This document shows positions 25,357-34,746 of a stretch of DNA of 64,000 nt, in pieces. A program made the position numbers and the translations under genes. The DNA is taken from NCBI GenBank assembly GCA_965217205.1, contig OZ244254.1:1736001-1800000 (forward strand), read 5' to 3'. The first letter of the stretch is position 1, and each line of letters opens with the position of its first letter. The notes under the pieces are model-generated. The model was given only the letters and a program-made list of their open reading frames with translations, was not told where the DNA came from and searched no databases. The stretch comes from Maricaulis sp947259345. Its GTDB lineage: Bacteria; Pseudomonadota; Alphaproteobacteria; Caulobacterales; Maricaulaceae.

Positions 25357-25444
25357 AAGTGAGCCGGGTCGCCTGTCTGGACGAGCGATGGGCTGGCAGA
25401 CCAGAGCGAAAGCGGCGGGGTCTGACGGCCCGCCGCATCCCGGT

Positions 25445-26194
25445 CTATTCGCTCGCCGTGGCAGTGGCGACCGCATCCCGCATCATGGTCAGGTTGTTTT
25501 GCAGATTGGTGGAGATGCGCTGCTGCACAGACGGCCAGCGGCTTTCCACGATGAGCCATTCGTCTCCGGAGAGAGTTTGCTCATTGACTGCGGCGTAATA
25601 GGCGTTCGTGCCAAAGGAGCAGGCCCACCAAGGCGACGCCTGGCTGTTGAAGGCACTACCGCTCTCAATCACCTGCTCGATGGCTGCAATGGTCAGCTCG
25701 GGACGTGAGGCTATGACCTGCACCACCTCTTCACCGGCATAGGCGGAGGCTTCGTTGATGACGTCCAGCGCGGAGGAATCGAGACAGCGTGCCGCGTCAT
25801 ACATGGTCCGCGAGCGACCGAGAAAATAAGCCTGCACCGCGAAGGCCGGGTCCGATTCCGCAGTCAGCCTTGCCAGTTCAAAGAGGAAAAAGGGCGGATT
25901 TTCATCGCGCGCCGTCCACAGCGTCTGGGCAACCTCGATGGTCCGCTCGGACGGCTGGTCCTGGAGCTGGTTGAGCAAGCCCAACACATCACCCCAGGCC
26001 ATCTGGCCCACCACGAAATGAGCTTCACCCTCGCCTTCACCCAGCGGCACAACCACCAATTCCGGTGACCGCTGATTGAGGTCTTCGCCCGAGTCCTGGG
26101 CGGACGCGCCAGCGGCAACCAGACCGGTCGCCAGCATGCCCGCCGTCAGGAGACGGTTCAGGCTAGAACGGAATTTCATCATCGAGATCTGCAT
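25445..26194 (-). CDS. Exported protein of unknown function, start inside ssb
   Basis: A protein of about 249 residues with a signal peptide (LNRLLTAGMLATGLVAAGASAQ). The mature part is acidic and mostly helical, with a WTARDENPPFFLFELARL segment and, near the C-terminus, WWACSFGTNAYYAAVNEQTL. I recognise no family and offer no function. Three in-frame ATGs (26194, 26182, 26179) lie within the last codons of ssb. I chose 26194 because AAGGAAG sits nine bases upstream. The overlap means its translation may be coupled to ssb, so it could share SOS control. Confidence 0.72.
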   Translation of the reverse strand: MQISMMKFRSSLNRLLTAGMLATGLVAAGASAQDSGEDLNQRSPELVVVPLGEGEGEAHFVVGQMAWGDVLGLLNQLQDQPSERTIEVAQTLWTARDENPPFFLFELARLTAESDPAFAVQAYFLGRSRTMYDAARCLDSSALDVINEASAYAGEEVVQVIASRPELTIAAIEQVIESGSAFNSQASPWWACSFGTNAYYAAVNEQTLSGDEWLIVESRWPSVQQRISTNLQNNLTMMRDAVATATASE

Positions 26195-26663
26195 TTCGGA
26201 AATCTTCCTTGGGGCCGTCCGAGGCGCGCTGACCGCCACCGGACCCGCCACCCGCTTCATCATAGCCGCCACTGCTGCCGCCGCCATAACCACCACCGGA
26301 CCCGCCTTCATTGCGGCCGTCCAGCATGGTCAGCTCACCGCGGAAACGCTGCAAGACGACTTCAGTGGAGTATTTCTCCTGGCCGTTCTGATCGGTCCAT
26401 TTGCGGGTCTGGAGCTGGCCTTCAACGTAAACCTTGGAGCCCTTCTTGAGATAATTCTCCGCGACCTTGGCCAGATTGTCGTTGAAAATCACGACCCGGT
26501 GCCATTCGGTCTTCTCGCGGCGCTCGCCGGAGGACTTGTCGCGCCAGCTTTCGGATGTCGCGACCGAGAGATTGACGACCGGGTCGCCATTATTCATGCG
26601 ACGGATTTCCGGATCACGTCCCAAATTGCCGACCAGAATTACCTTGTTGACGCTTCCCGCCAT
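26163..26663 (-). CDS. ssb: Single-stranded DNA-binding protein
   Basis: SSB coats single-stranded DNA during replication, recombination and repair and recruits partners through its C-terminal tip. The 166-residue protein has the OB fold (VNKVILVGNLGRDPEIRRMN, TEWHRVVIFNDNLAKVAENY and KKGSKVYVEGQLQTRKW), a Gly/Ser-rich linker, and the partner-binding end DDEIPF. The gene diverges from uvrA. A LexA box 50 bases upstream (26713-26727) indicates SOS induction, as known for the ssb-uvrA arrangement in alphaproteobacteria. Confidence 0.98.
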   Translation of the reverse strand: MAGSVNKVILVGNLGRDPEIRRMNNGDPVVNLSVATSESWRDKSSGERREKTEWHRVVIFNDNLAKVAENYLKKGSKVYVEGQLQTRKWTDQNGQEKYSTEVVLQRFRGELTMLDGRNEGGSGGGYGGGSSGGYDEAGGGSGGGQRASDGPKEDFRNADLDDEIPF

Positions 26664-26712
26664 CGCCCGTTCTCCATCCTTGCTGCGCGTCCCGTGAAGG
26701 GGGCAGCCCAGT

Positions 26713-26727
26713 GTTCACATTCTGTTC
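26713..26727. promoter_or_regulatory. LexA (SOS) box, ssb-proximal
   Basis: GTTC-ACATTCT-GTTC matches the alphaproteobacterial LexA consensus GTTC-N7-GTTC exactly. It lies 50 bases upstream of the ssb start codon, within the probable ssb promoter. Confidence 0.85.
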
Positions 26728-26934
26728 CGCAGGTCAATTCACGCCCGCGAGTCGCGCTGATTTGAGAGGAGGGGCGGCACAGAGTCCAGCCGAGGGAGTC
26801 AGACAGATCGCAGATGGCGTGCTCATCCCCTCCTGCCACCGTCATGTCAGCTGTTTGCGCCGCAGTGCTGGACCCGGATGCCTCGGCGTCCTATCTCAAC
26901 GGGACCACGTTGTGCGCTGGACAACACGCGCAAT

Positions 26935-26949
26935 GTTCCCCTAACGTTC
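26935..26949. promoter_or_regulatory. LexA (SOS) box, uvrA-proximal
   Basis: GTTC-CCCTAAC-GTTC is a second exact GTTC-N7-GTTC match, ending 55 bases before the uvrA start codon. Each of the divergent repair genes therefore has its own box. The remaining part of the 341-base gap shows nothing else I can support. Confidence 0.85.
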
Positions 26950-27004
26950 CGGTGTGGTTGCGATTCTCAACCGACAGGCGCGACCAATGAGGACAGGCTG
27001 AGGC

Positions 27005-29878
27005 ATGGCGCTCGACAAAATCCGCGTGCAGGGCGCACGCGAACACAATCTGAAAAATGTTTCCGTCGAGCTGCCGCGCGACAAGCTGATCGTATTCACC
27101 GGCCTGTCCGGATCGGGCAAGTCCTCCCTCGCCTTCGACACCATCTATGCCGAGGGCCAGCGCCGCTATGTCGAAAGCCTGTCGGCCTATGCCCGCCAAT
27201 TCCTGGAGCTGATGTCCAAGCCGGACATGGACTCCATCGAAGGCCTCTCCCCGGCGATTTCCATCGAGCAGAAGACGACCTCGAAAAACCCGCGCTCCAC
27301 CGTCGGCACGGTGACCGAGATCTACGACTATATGCGCCTCTTGTGGGCCAGGGTCGGTGTGCCCTATTCGCCCGCCACCGGCCTGCCGATCGAGAGCCAG
27401 ACCGTCAGCCAGATGGTCGATCGCATGATGGCGCTGGAGGACGGGGCCCGTCTCTATCTGCTGGCGCCGGTCGTGCGCGGTCGCAAGGGCGAGTATCGCA
27501 AGGAATTCGCTGAATGGCTGAAGGCCGGCTTCCAGCGGGTCAAGGTCAATGGCGAATTCTATACGCTGGAAGACGCGCCCACGCTCGACAAGAAGTTCAA
27601 GCACGATATCGATGTGGTCGTGGACCGTGTGGTCATCAAGCCGGAGATCGAAAGCCGGCTCGCTGACAGTCTGGAAACCGCCTTGCGTCTGGCCGACGGT
27701 CTGGCCGTGGCCGAGTTCGCCGACCGGCAGGACGAGAAGGGCAAGCCGGAGCGGATGATCTTCTCGGAGAAGTTCGCCTGCCCGGTCTCCGGCTTCACAA
27801 TCTCGGAGATCGAGCCCCGCCTCTTCTCCTTCAATAACCCCTTCGGGGCCTGTCCGAGCTGTGACGGGCTGGGCCAGTCGCTCAAGTTTGACGAGGATCT
27901 TGTCGTCCCCGATCGCGACAAACCGCTCTCCGATGGCGCCATCGCGCCGTGGAGCCGGGCGACCTCGAAACTCTACCAGCAGACGCTGCAGGCCCTGGCC
28001 GGACATTTCGGTGGCGACATGTTCCAGGCCTGGCGCGACCTGCCCGAACCCTTCCGCAAGATCGTCCTTTTCGGCACCAAGGAGAAGGTCACCTTCGTCT
28101 ATGAGGACGGGCTGCGGAAATTCGAGACGCAAAAACCCTTCGAGGGCGTCATCCCCAATCTCGAACGGCGCTGGCGCGAGACGGACTCGAGCTGGGTGCG
28201 CGAGGACCTCGCCCGCTTCCAGTCGTCCCAGCCTTGCGAGACCTGCGGCGGGCGGCGCCTGAAGCCGGAAGCCCTGTGCGTGAAGATTGACGGCCAGGAC
28301 ATTGCCGACGCCGCCAAACTCTCCATCCGCAATGCCCGCGACTGGTTTGGCTCTGTCGAGGCGACACTGTCGCCCAAGCAACGGCAGATCGCCGAACGCA
28401 TCCTCAAGGAGATCCGAGAACGCCTGAAATTCCTCGTTGATGTCGGGCTGGACTATCTCACCCTCGACCGCGCTTCGGGCACGCTGTCCGGCGGTGAAAG
28501 CCAGCGTATCCGCCTCGCCAGCCAGATCGGATCCGGCCTGACCGGCGTGCTCTACGTGCTCGACGAACCCTCGATCGGCCTGCACCAGCGCGACAATACC
28601 CGCCTGCTGGAAAGCCTGCGCGGTCTGCGCGATCTGGGCAATACGGTGATCATTGTCGAGCATGACGAGGAAGCCATTTTGACGGCGGATTATGTCGTCG
28701 ATCTGGGTCCCGCCGCGGGCATTCATGGCGGCGAGATTGTCGCCGCCGGCACGCCGGAGGAGGTCACCAACAACCCCAACAGCCTGACCGGCCAATACCT
28801 CCTGGGTACGCGCCGCATCGAGGTCCCGACCCAGCGCCGCAAGATCGACCGGAAGCGCACGGTGAAAGTCATCGGCGCGACCGGAAACAATCTCAAATCT
28901 GTCGATGCGGAATTCCCGCTCGGCGTCCTGTCCTGCGTCACCGGCGTGTCAGGCGGCGGCAAGTCGACCCTGACCATCGAGACCTTCTACAAGGCCGCCG
29001 CGCGCAAGCTGCAGAAAGCCCAGCAAGTCCCCGCCCCGCACGACCGGATCGAGGGTCTGGACCGGCTCGACAAGGTCATCGATATCGACCAGTCGCCGAT
29101 CGGCCGCACGCCGCGCTCCAACCCGGCGACCTATACCGGTGCCTTCACGCCGATCCGCGAATGGTTTTCCCAGCTGCCGGAAGCCAAGACGCGCGGCTAC
29201 AAGCCGGGGCGCTTCTCCTTCAATGTGAAGGGCGGTCGCTGCGAGGCCTGCCAGGGCGATGGCGTGGTGAAGATCGAGATGCACTTCCTGCCCGACGTCT
29301 TCGTGCCCTGCGATGTCTGCCACGGCAAACGCTTCAATCGCGAGACGCTGGAGGTCCAGTTCAAGGGCAAGTCGATCGCCGATGTGCTCGACATGACGGT
29401 CGAGGAAGGCGCCGACTTCTTCAAGGCGGTGCCGGCCGTGCGCGACAAGATGGAAACCCTCAAACGCGTCGGCTTGGGCTATGTGAAGATCGGCCAGCCG
29501 GCGACCCAGCTCTCCGGCGGCGAGGCCCAGCGCGTCAAGCTCTCCAAGGAGCTGTCCAAGCGCGCCACCGGCAAGACGCTCTACATTCTCGACGAACCGA
29601 CCACCGGCCTGCATTTCGAGGATGTCCGCAAACTGCTGGAAGTCCTCCATGAGCTGGTCGAGGCCGGCAATACGGTCGTGGTGATCGAGCACAATCTCGA
29701 CGTCATCAAGACCGCCGACTGGCTGATCGATCTCGGCCCTGAGGGCGGCGATGGCGGCGGCGAGATCGTCGCGGTCGGCACGCCGGAAGACGTCGCCAAG
29801 GTCGAACGCAGCTGGACCGGGCGTTACCTGGCACCGATGCTGGAGCGAGCGAAGGCGCTGCGGAAGAAGGCGGGTTAG
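27005..29878 (+). CDS. uvrA: Excinuclease ABC subunit A
   Basis: UvrA finds bulky DNA lesions and loads UvrB in nucleotide excision repair. The 957-residue protein carries two ABC ATPase modules: Walker A GLSGSGKSS near residue 33 and GVSGGGKST near residue 650, with signatures TLSGGESQRIRLASQ and QLSGGEAQRVKLSKE. Zinc-binding cysteine sets are visible (CPSCDG, CETCGGRR, and CEACQGDG...CDVCHGKRF), plus the UvrB-interaction region near the first module. GGCTGAGG precedes the ATG. The LexA box upstream predicts DNA-damage induction. Confidence 0.99.
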   Translation: MALDKIRVQGAREHNLKNVSVELPRDKLIVFTGLSGSGKSSLAFDTIYAEGQRRYVESLSAYARQFLELMSKPDMDSIEGLSPAISIEQKTTSKNPRSTVGTVTEIYDYMRLLWARVGVPYSPATGLPIESQTVSQMVDRMMALEDGARLYLLAPVVRGRKGEYRKEFAEWLKAGFQRVKVNGEFYTLEDAPTLDKKFKHDIDVVVDRVVIKPEIESRLADSLETALRLADGLAVAEFADRQDEKGKPERMIFSEKFACPVSGFTISEIEPRLFSFNNPFGACPSCDGLGQSLKFDEDLVVPDRDKPLSDGAIAPWSRATSKLYQQTLQALAGHFGGDMFQAWRDLPEPFRKIVLFGTKEKVTFVYEDGLRKFETQKPFEGVIPNLERRWRETDSSWVREDLARFQSSQPCETCGGRRLKPEALCVKIDGQDIADAAKLSIRNARDWFGSVEATLSPKQRQIAERILKEIRERLKFLVDVGLDYLTLDRASGTLSGGESQRIRLASQIGSGLTGVLYVLDEPSIGLHQRDNTRLLESLRGLRDLGNTVIIVEHDEEAILTADYVVDLGPAAGIHGGEIVAAGTPEEVTNNPNSLTGQYLLGTRRIEVPTQRRKIDRKRTVKVIGATGNNLKSVDAEFPLGVLSCVTGVSGGGKSTLTIETFYKAAARKLQKAQQVPAPHDRIEGLDRLDKVIDIDQSPIGRTPRSNPATYTGAFTPIREWFSQLPEAKTRGYKPGRFSFNVKGGRCEACQGDGVVKIEMHFLPDVFVPCDVCHGKRFNRETLEVQFKGKSIADVLDMTVEEGADFFKAVPAVRDKMETLKRVGLGYVKIGQPATQLSGGEAQRVKLSKELSKRATGKTLYILDEPTTGLHFEDVRKLLEVLHELVEAGNTVVVIEHNLDVIKTADWLIDLGPEGGDGGGEIVAVGTPEDVAKVERSWTGRYLAPMLERAKALRKKAG

Positions 29879-29926
29879 CGCCTAGTCCGCTTCAGCTGCA
29901 ACAGCGTCGGCAGACGGCGCGAGCCC

Positions 29927-30982
29927 CTACCCCTCGCTCGGCGACGCCCCCATCGGATGGCCGGCCGCAAGCGTCGGCGCATCCGAGGCTTCACCTTCAC
30001 CGCCACTGCGGGCACGGACGGCGTTATAGGCGCCGACCGAATGCCAGACCGCGGTGAAGACGACCTGGATGACGTACATGACCCCGAAGCCGATCAGGAG
30101 GCTGACGACGGTAAGCGGGTCGCTGAACCAGGCTTGCAGGCTGGCCAGGGCGGCATCCGGATCGACATGTTGGCCCTGCTCTGCCAGATCCACAAAATCG
30201 ATGATCATGGGCAGGAAGGCGGCTAGGACAACAAGCTGGACGATGCCGCCGAGGACGCCGCCAACAACCGCCATAAGCGCCCAGACGACGATATAGGTCA
30301 GCAGCATGTGCCAGAAGACGCCATTGGTCGCCTCCCAGCTTTCGAAGAAGCGCAGGCGGCCATCGAGGACCGTCAGGGCGGGCGCCGATGCCAGTCGGAT
30401 AGCCAGCATTGTCAGGCCGATCAGAACGCCAAGCACGGCGAGGAAGACCAGCAGACCCGCGCCCAGGCCGAAGGCAGCATTGTCGCCGCCGCCCTGGATC
30501 ATGACTATGGCCCCGACCCCGAACACGCCCAGAACCGCCGCCACGCCGAAATAGGCGGCAATCGCGATCACGATATAGAGGAGATTGACGCCGATCAGAC
30601 GAAACTCGTCACCGCCCAGGCGCAGCGGAATGACCGGCTTGATCTCGCCCTTGGTGAGAAAGCGCAGCCAGGCGGCCTGGTACATCACCGTCAGGAGAAT
30701 ACCCAACGGGATGATGAGGAAACCGTAAGACAGGAAGGGCAGCACAGTCTCGAAAACCAGCTCCAACGCCTCGGCATCGCTGAGACTGCCGGCCGCATCC
30801 GCCTCGATCAGCTGGAAGAGATTGAGATAGGCGGGCCCCATCACCATCGCGGAGAGGGCCAGCAGCGCGAGCGCGCACAGCGCCTGCACGAAAATCAACC
30901 AGATCGCGCCGCCCGGCTTTTCCCCGAAGCGGATAAAGAACCAGAAAATCCCCTTGCCGATATCAAAATTCTGCGTCGCCAT
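29927..30982 (-). CDS. Multi-pass membrane protein, unknown function (paralogue of the gene at 31081)
   Basis: A 351-residue protein with about six membrane helices (for example VQALCALALLALSAMVMG, FLIIPLGILLTVMYQAAWL, YIVIAIAAYFGVAAVLGVFG and VIQVVFTAVWHSVGAY). A cytoplasm-side motif LGGDEFRLIGVNLL is echoed as LSGDEWRFFLVALL in the neighbouring protein, so the two look paralogous. I know no function for this family. The ATG at 30982 follows GGAGGGA at seven bases; a start five codons earlier is less well placed. It converges on uvrA. Confidence 0.78.
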   Translation of the reverse strand: MATQNFDIGKGIFWFFIRFGEKPGGAIWLIFVQALCALALLALSAMVMGPAYLNLFQLIEADAAGSLSDAEALELVFETVLPFLSYGFLIIPLGILLTVMYQAAWLRFLTKGEIKPVIPLRLGGDEFRLIGVNLLYIVIAIAAYFGVAAVLGVFGVGAIVMIQGGGDNAAFGLGAGLLVFLAVLGVLIGLTMLAIRLASAPALTVLDGRLRFFESWEATNGVFWHMLLTYIVVWALMAVVGGVLGGIVQLVVLAAFLPMIIDFVDLAEQGQHVDPDAALASLQAWFSDPLTVVSLLIGFGVMYVIQVVFTAVWHSVGAYNAVRARSGGEGEASDAPTLAAGHPMGASPSEG

Positions 30983-31080
30983 GATCAGTCCCTCCACTGC
31001 GTCACGATGATCGCATCATGACGCAGGCAGGAAAAATCACCAGCGGGAACCGGCGAAGCCTTGTCCCGCCCGGTCCCGGC

Positions 31081-31959
31081 CTAGCTGCGCGCGCGATAGA
31101 ATTGCGCGTAAAGGCCTGCCATCACGGGCAAATTCACAATCGAGAACAGGCCGGCGATGCGCAGATATTCCGGAATGCGGGCAAATACGCCCTCGGTGAC
31201 CATGACGTCGCCGACCGAGACCGGCGTCAGGAGCGGGCGTTGATCGAGCGCCAGGCAAAGCGCTTCATAGAGCGCCACTTCCACCCCGATGAGCGGCAAG
31301 CCGGCCAGCGCCATCGCCGCGAGGATCCGCCAGGCCTGCCCCTCGCTCAGCGTCCAGACCGAAAGGACCCGCACGGCTTTTTGCGCGAAGCTGGCCGGGA
31401 ATGACAGGGAGAGACGGGCCACCAGCCAGGCGACCAGTAAAAAGGCCACCATATTGACCGCAAAGGCTGCGACCCAGTCCGCAGTCCCCATATAGCTCAT
31501 CGCCATCGGCAGATCGAAACCGGCGGTTTCCGGGTCGATCCCCGCACCCTCCACAGCACCGCCGGCAATCGTCGTAAAGACGACAAAGGCGAACATCGCC
31601 GCCAGCAGGGCCACGATCAGCACCAGCGCCGCATTGAGCAAGGCGACCAGAAAGAAGCGCCACTCATCACCGGATAATTGCAAGCCGAGCTGGCCGCCAT
31701 ATTCATCGCGAACGGCGAGACGGAAACACATGGCGGAGAAAGCCAAACTCCCCACGGTCGCCGCGATCATCACGGTCGCATCGAGGGTCAGCCAAAACCC
31801 GTCCAGCGGGGCCGCCAGCGCCTTCTGGACGAGCCAGAGCTGCAGCGCATAAGCGATCGTGAAAGGCAGGCCGGCCATCACGAAACGTGACCAATGGCCG
31901 ATCAGCAAGGCATAGGCCTTGGCCACGCTGGGCAGGACGGGAATGGGCTGGCTCGACAT
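31081..31959 (-). CDS. Multi-pass membrane protein, unknown function (paralogue of the gene at 29927)
   Basis: A 292-residue protein with about six hydrophobic segments (TIAYALQLWLVQKALAA, LIVALLAAMFAFVVFTTIAG, WVAAFAVNMVAFLLVAWLVA and others). It shares with its downstream neighbour the GDEWRFF/GDEFRLI motif at a similar position, an Arg-rich loop before the last helices, and a C-terminal RARS. The pair is probably an old tandem duplication and may form one complex. The ATG at 31959 has GGAG nine bases upstream. No function can be assigned. Confidence 0.75.
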   Translation of the reverse strand: MSSQPIPVLPSVAKAYALLIGHWSRFVMAGLPFTIAYALQLWLVQKALAAPLDGFWLTLDATVMIAATVGSLAFSAMCFRLAVRDEYGGQLGLQLSGDEWRFFLVALLNAALVLIVALLAAMFAFVVFTTIAGGAVEGAGIDPETAGFDLPMAMSYMGTADWVAAFAVNMVAFLLVAWLVARLSLSFPASFAQKAVRVLSVWTLSEGQAWRILAAMALAGLPLIGVEVALYEALCLALDQRPLLTPVSVGDVMVTEGVFARIPEYLRIAGLFSIVNLPVMAGLYAQFYRARS

Positions 31960-32030
31960 GACGGCTCCGATCACTTCGACGCCAGAGATACCGCCCTGCC
32001 GTCAAGGATCAAGCGCGACGCGCGGTCGCG

Positions 32031-33209
32031 CTAGCGCGCCATGCGGAAGTCGAAGCGGGTTTCCACGCCCTCGCGCCGCACCGGTTCACCGTCGCGCGTC
32101 GCCGGTTCATAGACCCAGTCCTCAATCGCGTCGATCGAGGCCTCGTCGAAGATTTCCGGCGGGAAGGAGCCTGTCACCTCGATCGCGTCGGTCCGCCCTT
32201 CCTCGGTGACCGCGAAAGTCACGTAGACCACGCCATCAATATCCGAGTAAGCGGCGTCTCTCGGGTAGTCCGGGTTCCGGCGGCGGATTGGAGCCGCATC
32301 ACAACAGACCGTCTCCGCGTCCGCTTCATCGGCCAACGCATCATCGGCTGCGGCCTCGACCTCCCGGTCCAGATAGCGATCGCTATGAAAGGGGTTGGCC
32401 GCGAGCCGCGCGTCCAGCCGCGCGAACGCCGCCGCTTCCCGATCAGCGTCATCCTCATCATACAGGTTGAGACGTGCCGATGTGGTCGCAGCCTGCAAGG
32501 TTCGCAGATCCGGATGCTCCGGCGCGACCTCTTCCATGACATCCAGCGCCACATGCAGCGAATAGGTCGCGCGCTCGAAATCCTGATCGAGCGTCTGGGC
32601 CACACCGGCATAGAACAAGGCCAGCGCGTAGCTGACATTGGGCGCCTCCAGCTCAGCTTCAAAGGCTTCGGCCGATTGTATGGCCGCATCTCCGGCATCG
32701 CCGATACGTCCCCGCCCCATGGCGAGAGCCGCACGCGTCAGGAAGGCGACACCGGCGAAATCCGACGCAGCGCCGAGGTTGCCATCCAGCTCTTCAAGCG
32801 CATTCGCGGCGCGGCGCGCGCACGCATAGGCATCATCGCGATCCTCGATTTGCAGTGCGAACAAGGCCGCGTTATGCCACCGCCACGCGCGTTCCACGGC
32901 ACTTCCGCCCGCCCTGTCAGAGAGCCGTGCCGCCTCTCGCCAGGCGCTCTGGGCTGTCTCGAAATCCTGGTGGAGGGCCGCGCCATAGCCGTAATTCTCG
33001 GCCAGCGTCGCGAGCGTGGTCAGGTCGATATCCGCGGCTGTCCCGGCCTCATAGGCCCGACGCGCATTCTCCAGGACCGCCGCGGCGTCGCCCGCCCGCA
33101 TCGCGGCCTCGAAGGCGAGATAGGGCTCGGTCACGGACTCTGGCAAATTCTGGGCAAGCGCATCAGCACTCAAGACGAGCGCAGCCAGCGCACCAATCAA
33201 CCACTTCAT
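32031..33209 (-). CDS. Periplasmic TonB C-terminal domain protein with helical repeats
   Basis: A 392-residue protein with a cleavable signal (LIGALAALVLSADALAQ). Residues about 25-280 are alanine-rich helices with TPR-like spacing (YLAFEAAMRAGDAAAVLENA and ERAWRWHNAALFALQIED). Residues about 310-392 form a TonB C-terminal domain (IRRRNPDYPRDAAYSDIDGV, then VYVTFAVTEEGRTDAIEV and AIEDWVYEPA). Because it lacks the membrane anchor of true TonB it probably does not energise receptors by itself; stand-alone periplasmic TonB-C proteins are common in this group of bacteria. CC-rich VCCDAAPIRRR precedes the domain. Function unknown. Confidence 0.8.
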   Translation of the reverse strand: MKWLIGALAALVLSADALAQNLPESVTEPYLAFEAAMRAGDAAAVLENARRAYEAGTAADIDLTTLATLAENYGYGAALHQDFETAQSAWREAARLSDRAGGSAVERAWRWHNAALFALQIEDRDDAYACARRAANALEELDGNLGAASDFAGVAFLTRAALAMGRGRIGDAGDAAIQSAEAFEAELEAPNVSYALALFYAGVAQTLDQDFERATYSLHVALDVMEEVAPEHPDLRTLQAATTSARLNLYDEDDADREAAAFARLDARLAANPFHSDRYLDREVEAAADDALADEADAETVCCDAAPIRRRNPDYPRDAAYSDIDGVVYVTFAVTEEGRTDAIEVTGSFPPEIFDEASIDAIEDWVYEPATRDGEPVRREGVETRFDFRMAR

Positions 33210-33336
33210 GAAACAACCCCCTGTTGCAGGAATTTATCCTTCCCGACGCCAGACCCGTCAACCCGCTCGCCCGCGATTGTCCCGCCCCTGCCCCAGCCCG
33301 CTTGACTTCAACGCGCCCGGGTTCGATATGCCGCGC

Positions 33337-34728
33337 ATGACAGATCAAGCGACGAAACCCGTTCACGTCATCGGCGGCGGCATGGCCGGTTCCGAGGCCA
33401 CCTGGCAGCTCGTCTCGAAGGGCGTGCCCGTCATCCTGCATGAGATGCGCGGCGTAAAGGGCACCGATGCCCACCACACGGACGGGCTGGCCGAGCTGGT
33501 CTGCTCCAACTCCTTCCGCTCGGATGATCACCGCACCAATGCGGTCGGCCTCCTTCACGAGGAGATGCGCCGTCTCGACTCGATCATCCTGCGCCAGGGC
33601 GATGCCGCCCGCCTGCCCGCTGGCGGCGCACTGGCGGTGGATCGCGACGTCTTCTCGCAGGCCGTCACGAAAGAGCTCTCCGAGCATCCGCTGGTCACGA
33701 TCAATCGCGAGGAAGTTCCCGCCCTGCCGCCGGAAGACTGGGACAGCGTCATCATCGCCACCGGCCCACTGACCTCGGAAAGCCTGTCCGAAGCGATCCT
33801 CAAGCAGACGGGCGAAGGCGAGCTGGCCTTCTTCGATGCCATCGCGCCCGTCGTCTATCGCGACAGCGTCAACACCGAGAAAGCCTGGTTCCAGTCGCGC
33901 TATGACAAGGGCGAGACCGAGGCCGAGCGCAAGGCCTATCTCAACTGCCCCATGGACAAGGACCAGTATGAGGCCTTCATCGACGCCCTGATCTCGGCCG
34001 AGAAGACCGAATTCAAGGAATGGGAGGCCAATACCCCCTATTTCGACGGCTGCCTGCCGATCGAGGTGATGGCCGAGCGCGGTCGCGAGACACTGCGCCA
34101 CGGCCCGATGAAACCGGTCGGCCTGACCAATCCGCACAATCCGACCGTGAAGCCCTGGGCCATCGTCCAGCTGCGCCAGGACAATGCGCTGGGAACGCTG
34201 TTCAACCTCGTCGGTTTCCAGACCAAGATGAAATACGGCGCCCAGGGCGAAGTCCTGCGCATGATCCCGGGCCTGGAGGAGGCGCGCTTTGCCCGTCTCG
34301 GCGGCATTCACCGCAACACCTTCCTCAATTCACCGAAACTGCTTGATGCCCAGTTGCGCCTGAAGAGCCAGCCGCGCCTGCGCTTTGCTGGCCAGCTGAT
34401 CGGGGTGGAAGGCTATGTCGAGAGCGCCGCCATGGGCTTGCTCGCGGGACGCTATGCGGCTGCGGAACGCCTCGGCGGCAGCCTGACCCCGCCACCGGCA
34501 ACGACCGCGCTGGGCGCGCTGATCGGCCATGTCACGGGTGGCCATCTGGATGCCGGCAAGGGCTCTTTCCAGCCGATGAATGTCAATTTCGGCCTCTTCC
34601 CGCCCATCGAACAGCCCACCGTCGATGCCGAGGGTAACCGCATCAAGGGCAAGGCCAAGACCCCGGCCCGCAAGATGGCGATGTCGGAGCGAGCCTTGAA
34701 TGATCTTGAAGCCTGGAAGGCGGGCTAG
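33337..34728 (+). CDS. trmFO: Methylenetetrahydrofolate-tRNA-(uracil-5-)-methyltransferase TrmFO
   Basis: TrmFO makes ribothymidine at position 54 in the T-loop of tRNAs using methylene-tetrahydrofolate and FAD. The 463-residue protein starts with the FAD-binding HVIGGGMAGSEATWQL, and has the family hallmarks LHEMRGVKGTDAHHTDGLAE, ELVCSNSFRSDD, LNCPMDKDQYEAFIDAL, YFDGCLPIEVMAERG and LAGQLIGVEGYVESAAMG. ATGs at 33328 and 33337 are both possible; the second gives the more usual N-terminus, and neither has a strong ribosome-binding site. The catalytic cysteine region NCPM is present. Confidence 0.95.
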   Translation: MTDQATKPVHVIGGGMAGSEATWQLVSKGVPVILHEMRGVKGTDAHHTDGLAELVCSNSFRSDDHRTNAVGLLHEEMRRLDSIILRQGDAARLPAGGALAVDRDVFSQAVTKELSEHPLVTINREEVPALPPEDWDSVIIATGPLTSESLSEAILKQTGEGELAFFDAIAPVVYRDSVNTEKAWFQSRYDKGETEAERKAYLNCPMDKDQYEAFIDALISAEKTEFKEWEANTPYFDGCLPIEVMAERGRETLRHGPMKPVGLTNPHNPTVKPWAIVQLRQDNALGTLFNLVGFQTKMKYGAQGEVLRMIPGLEEARFARLGGIHRNTFLNSPKLLDAQLRLKSQPRLRFAGQLIGVEGYVESAAMGLLAGRYAAAERLGGSLTPPPATTALGALIGHVTGGHLDAGKGSFQPMNVNFGLFPPIEQPTVDAEGNRIKGKAKTPARKMAMSERALNDLEAWKAG

Positions 34729-34746
34729 GCCGGATAGCCGGTCTTG

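Noticed and set aside
26891..28795. 634-residue minus-strand frame opposite uvrA
   Set aside because: Antisense shadow of uvrA; no recognisable domain or signal.
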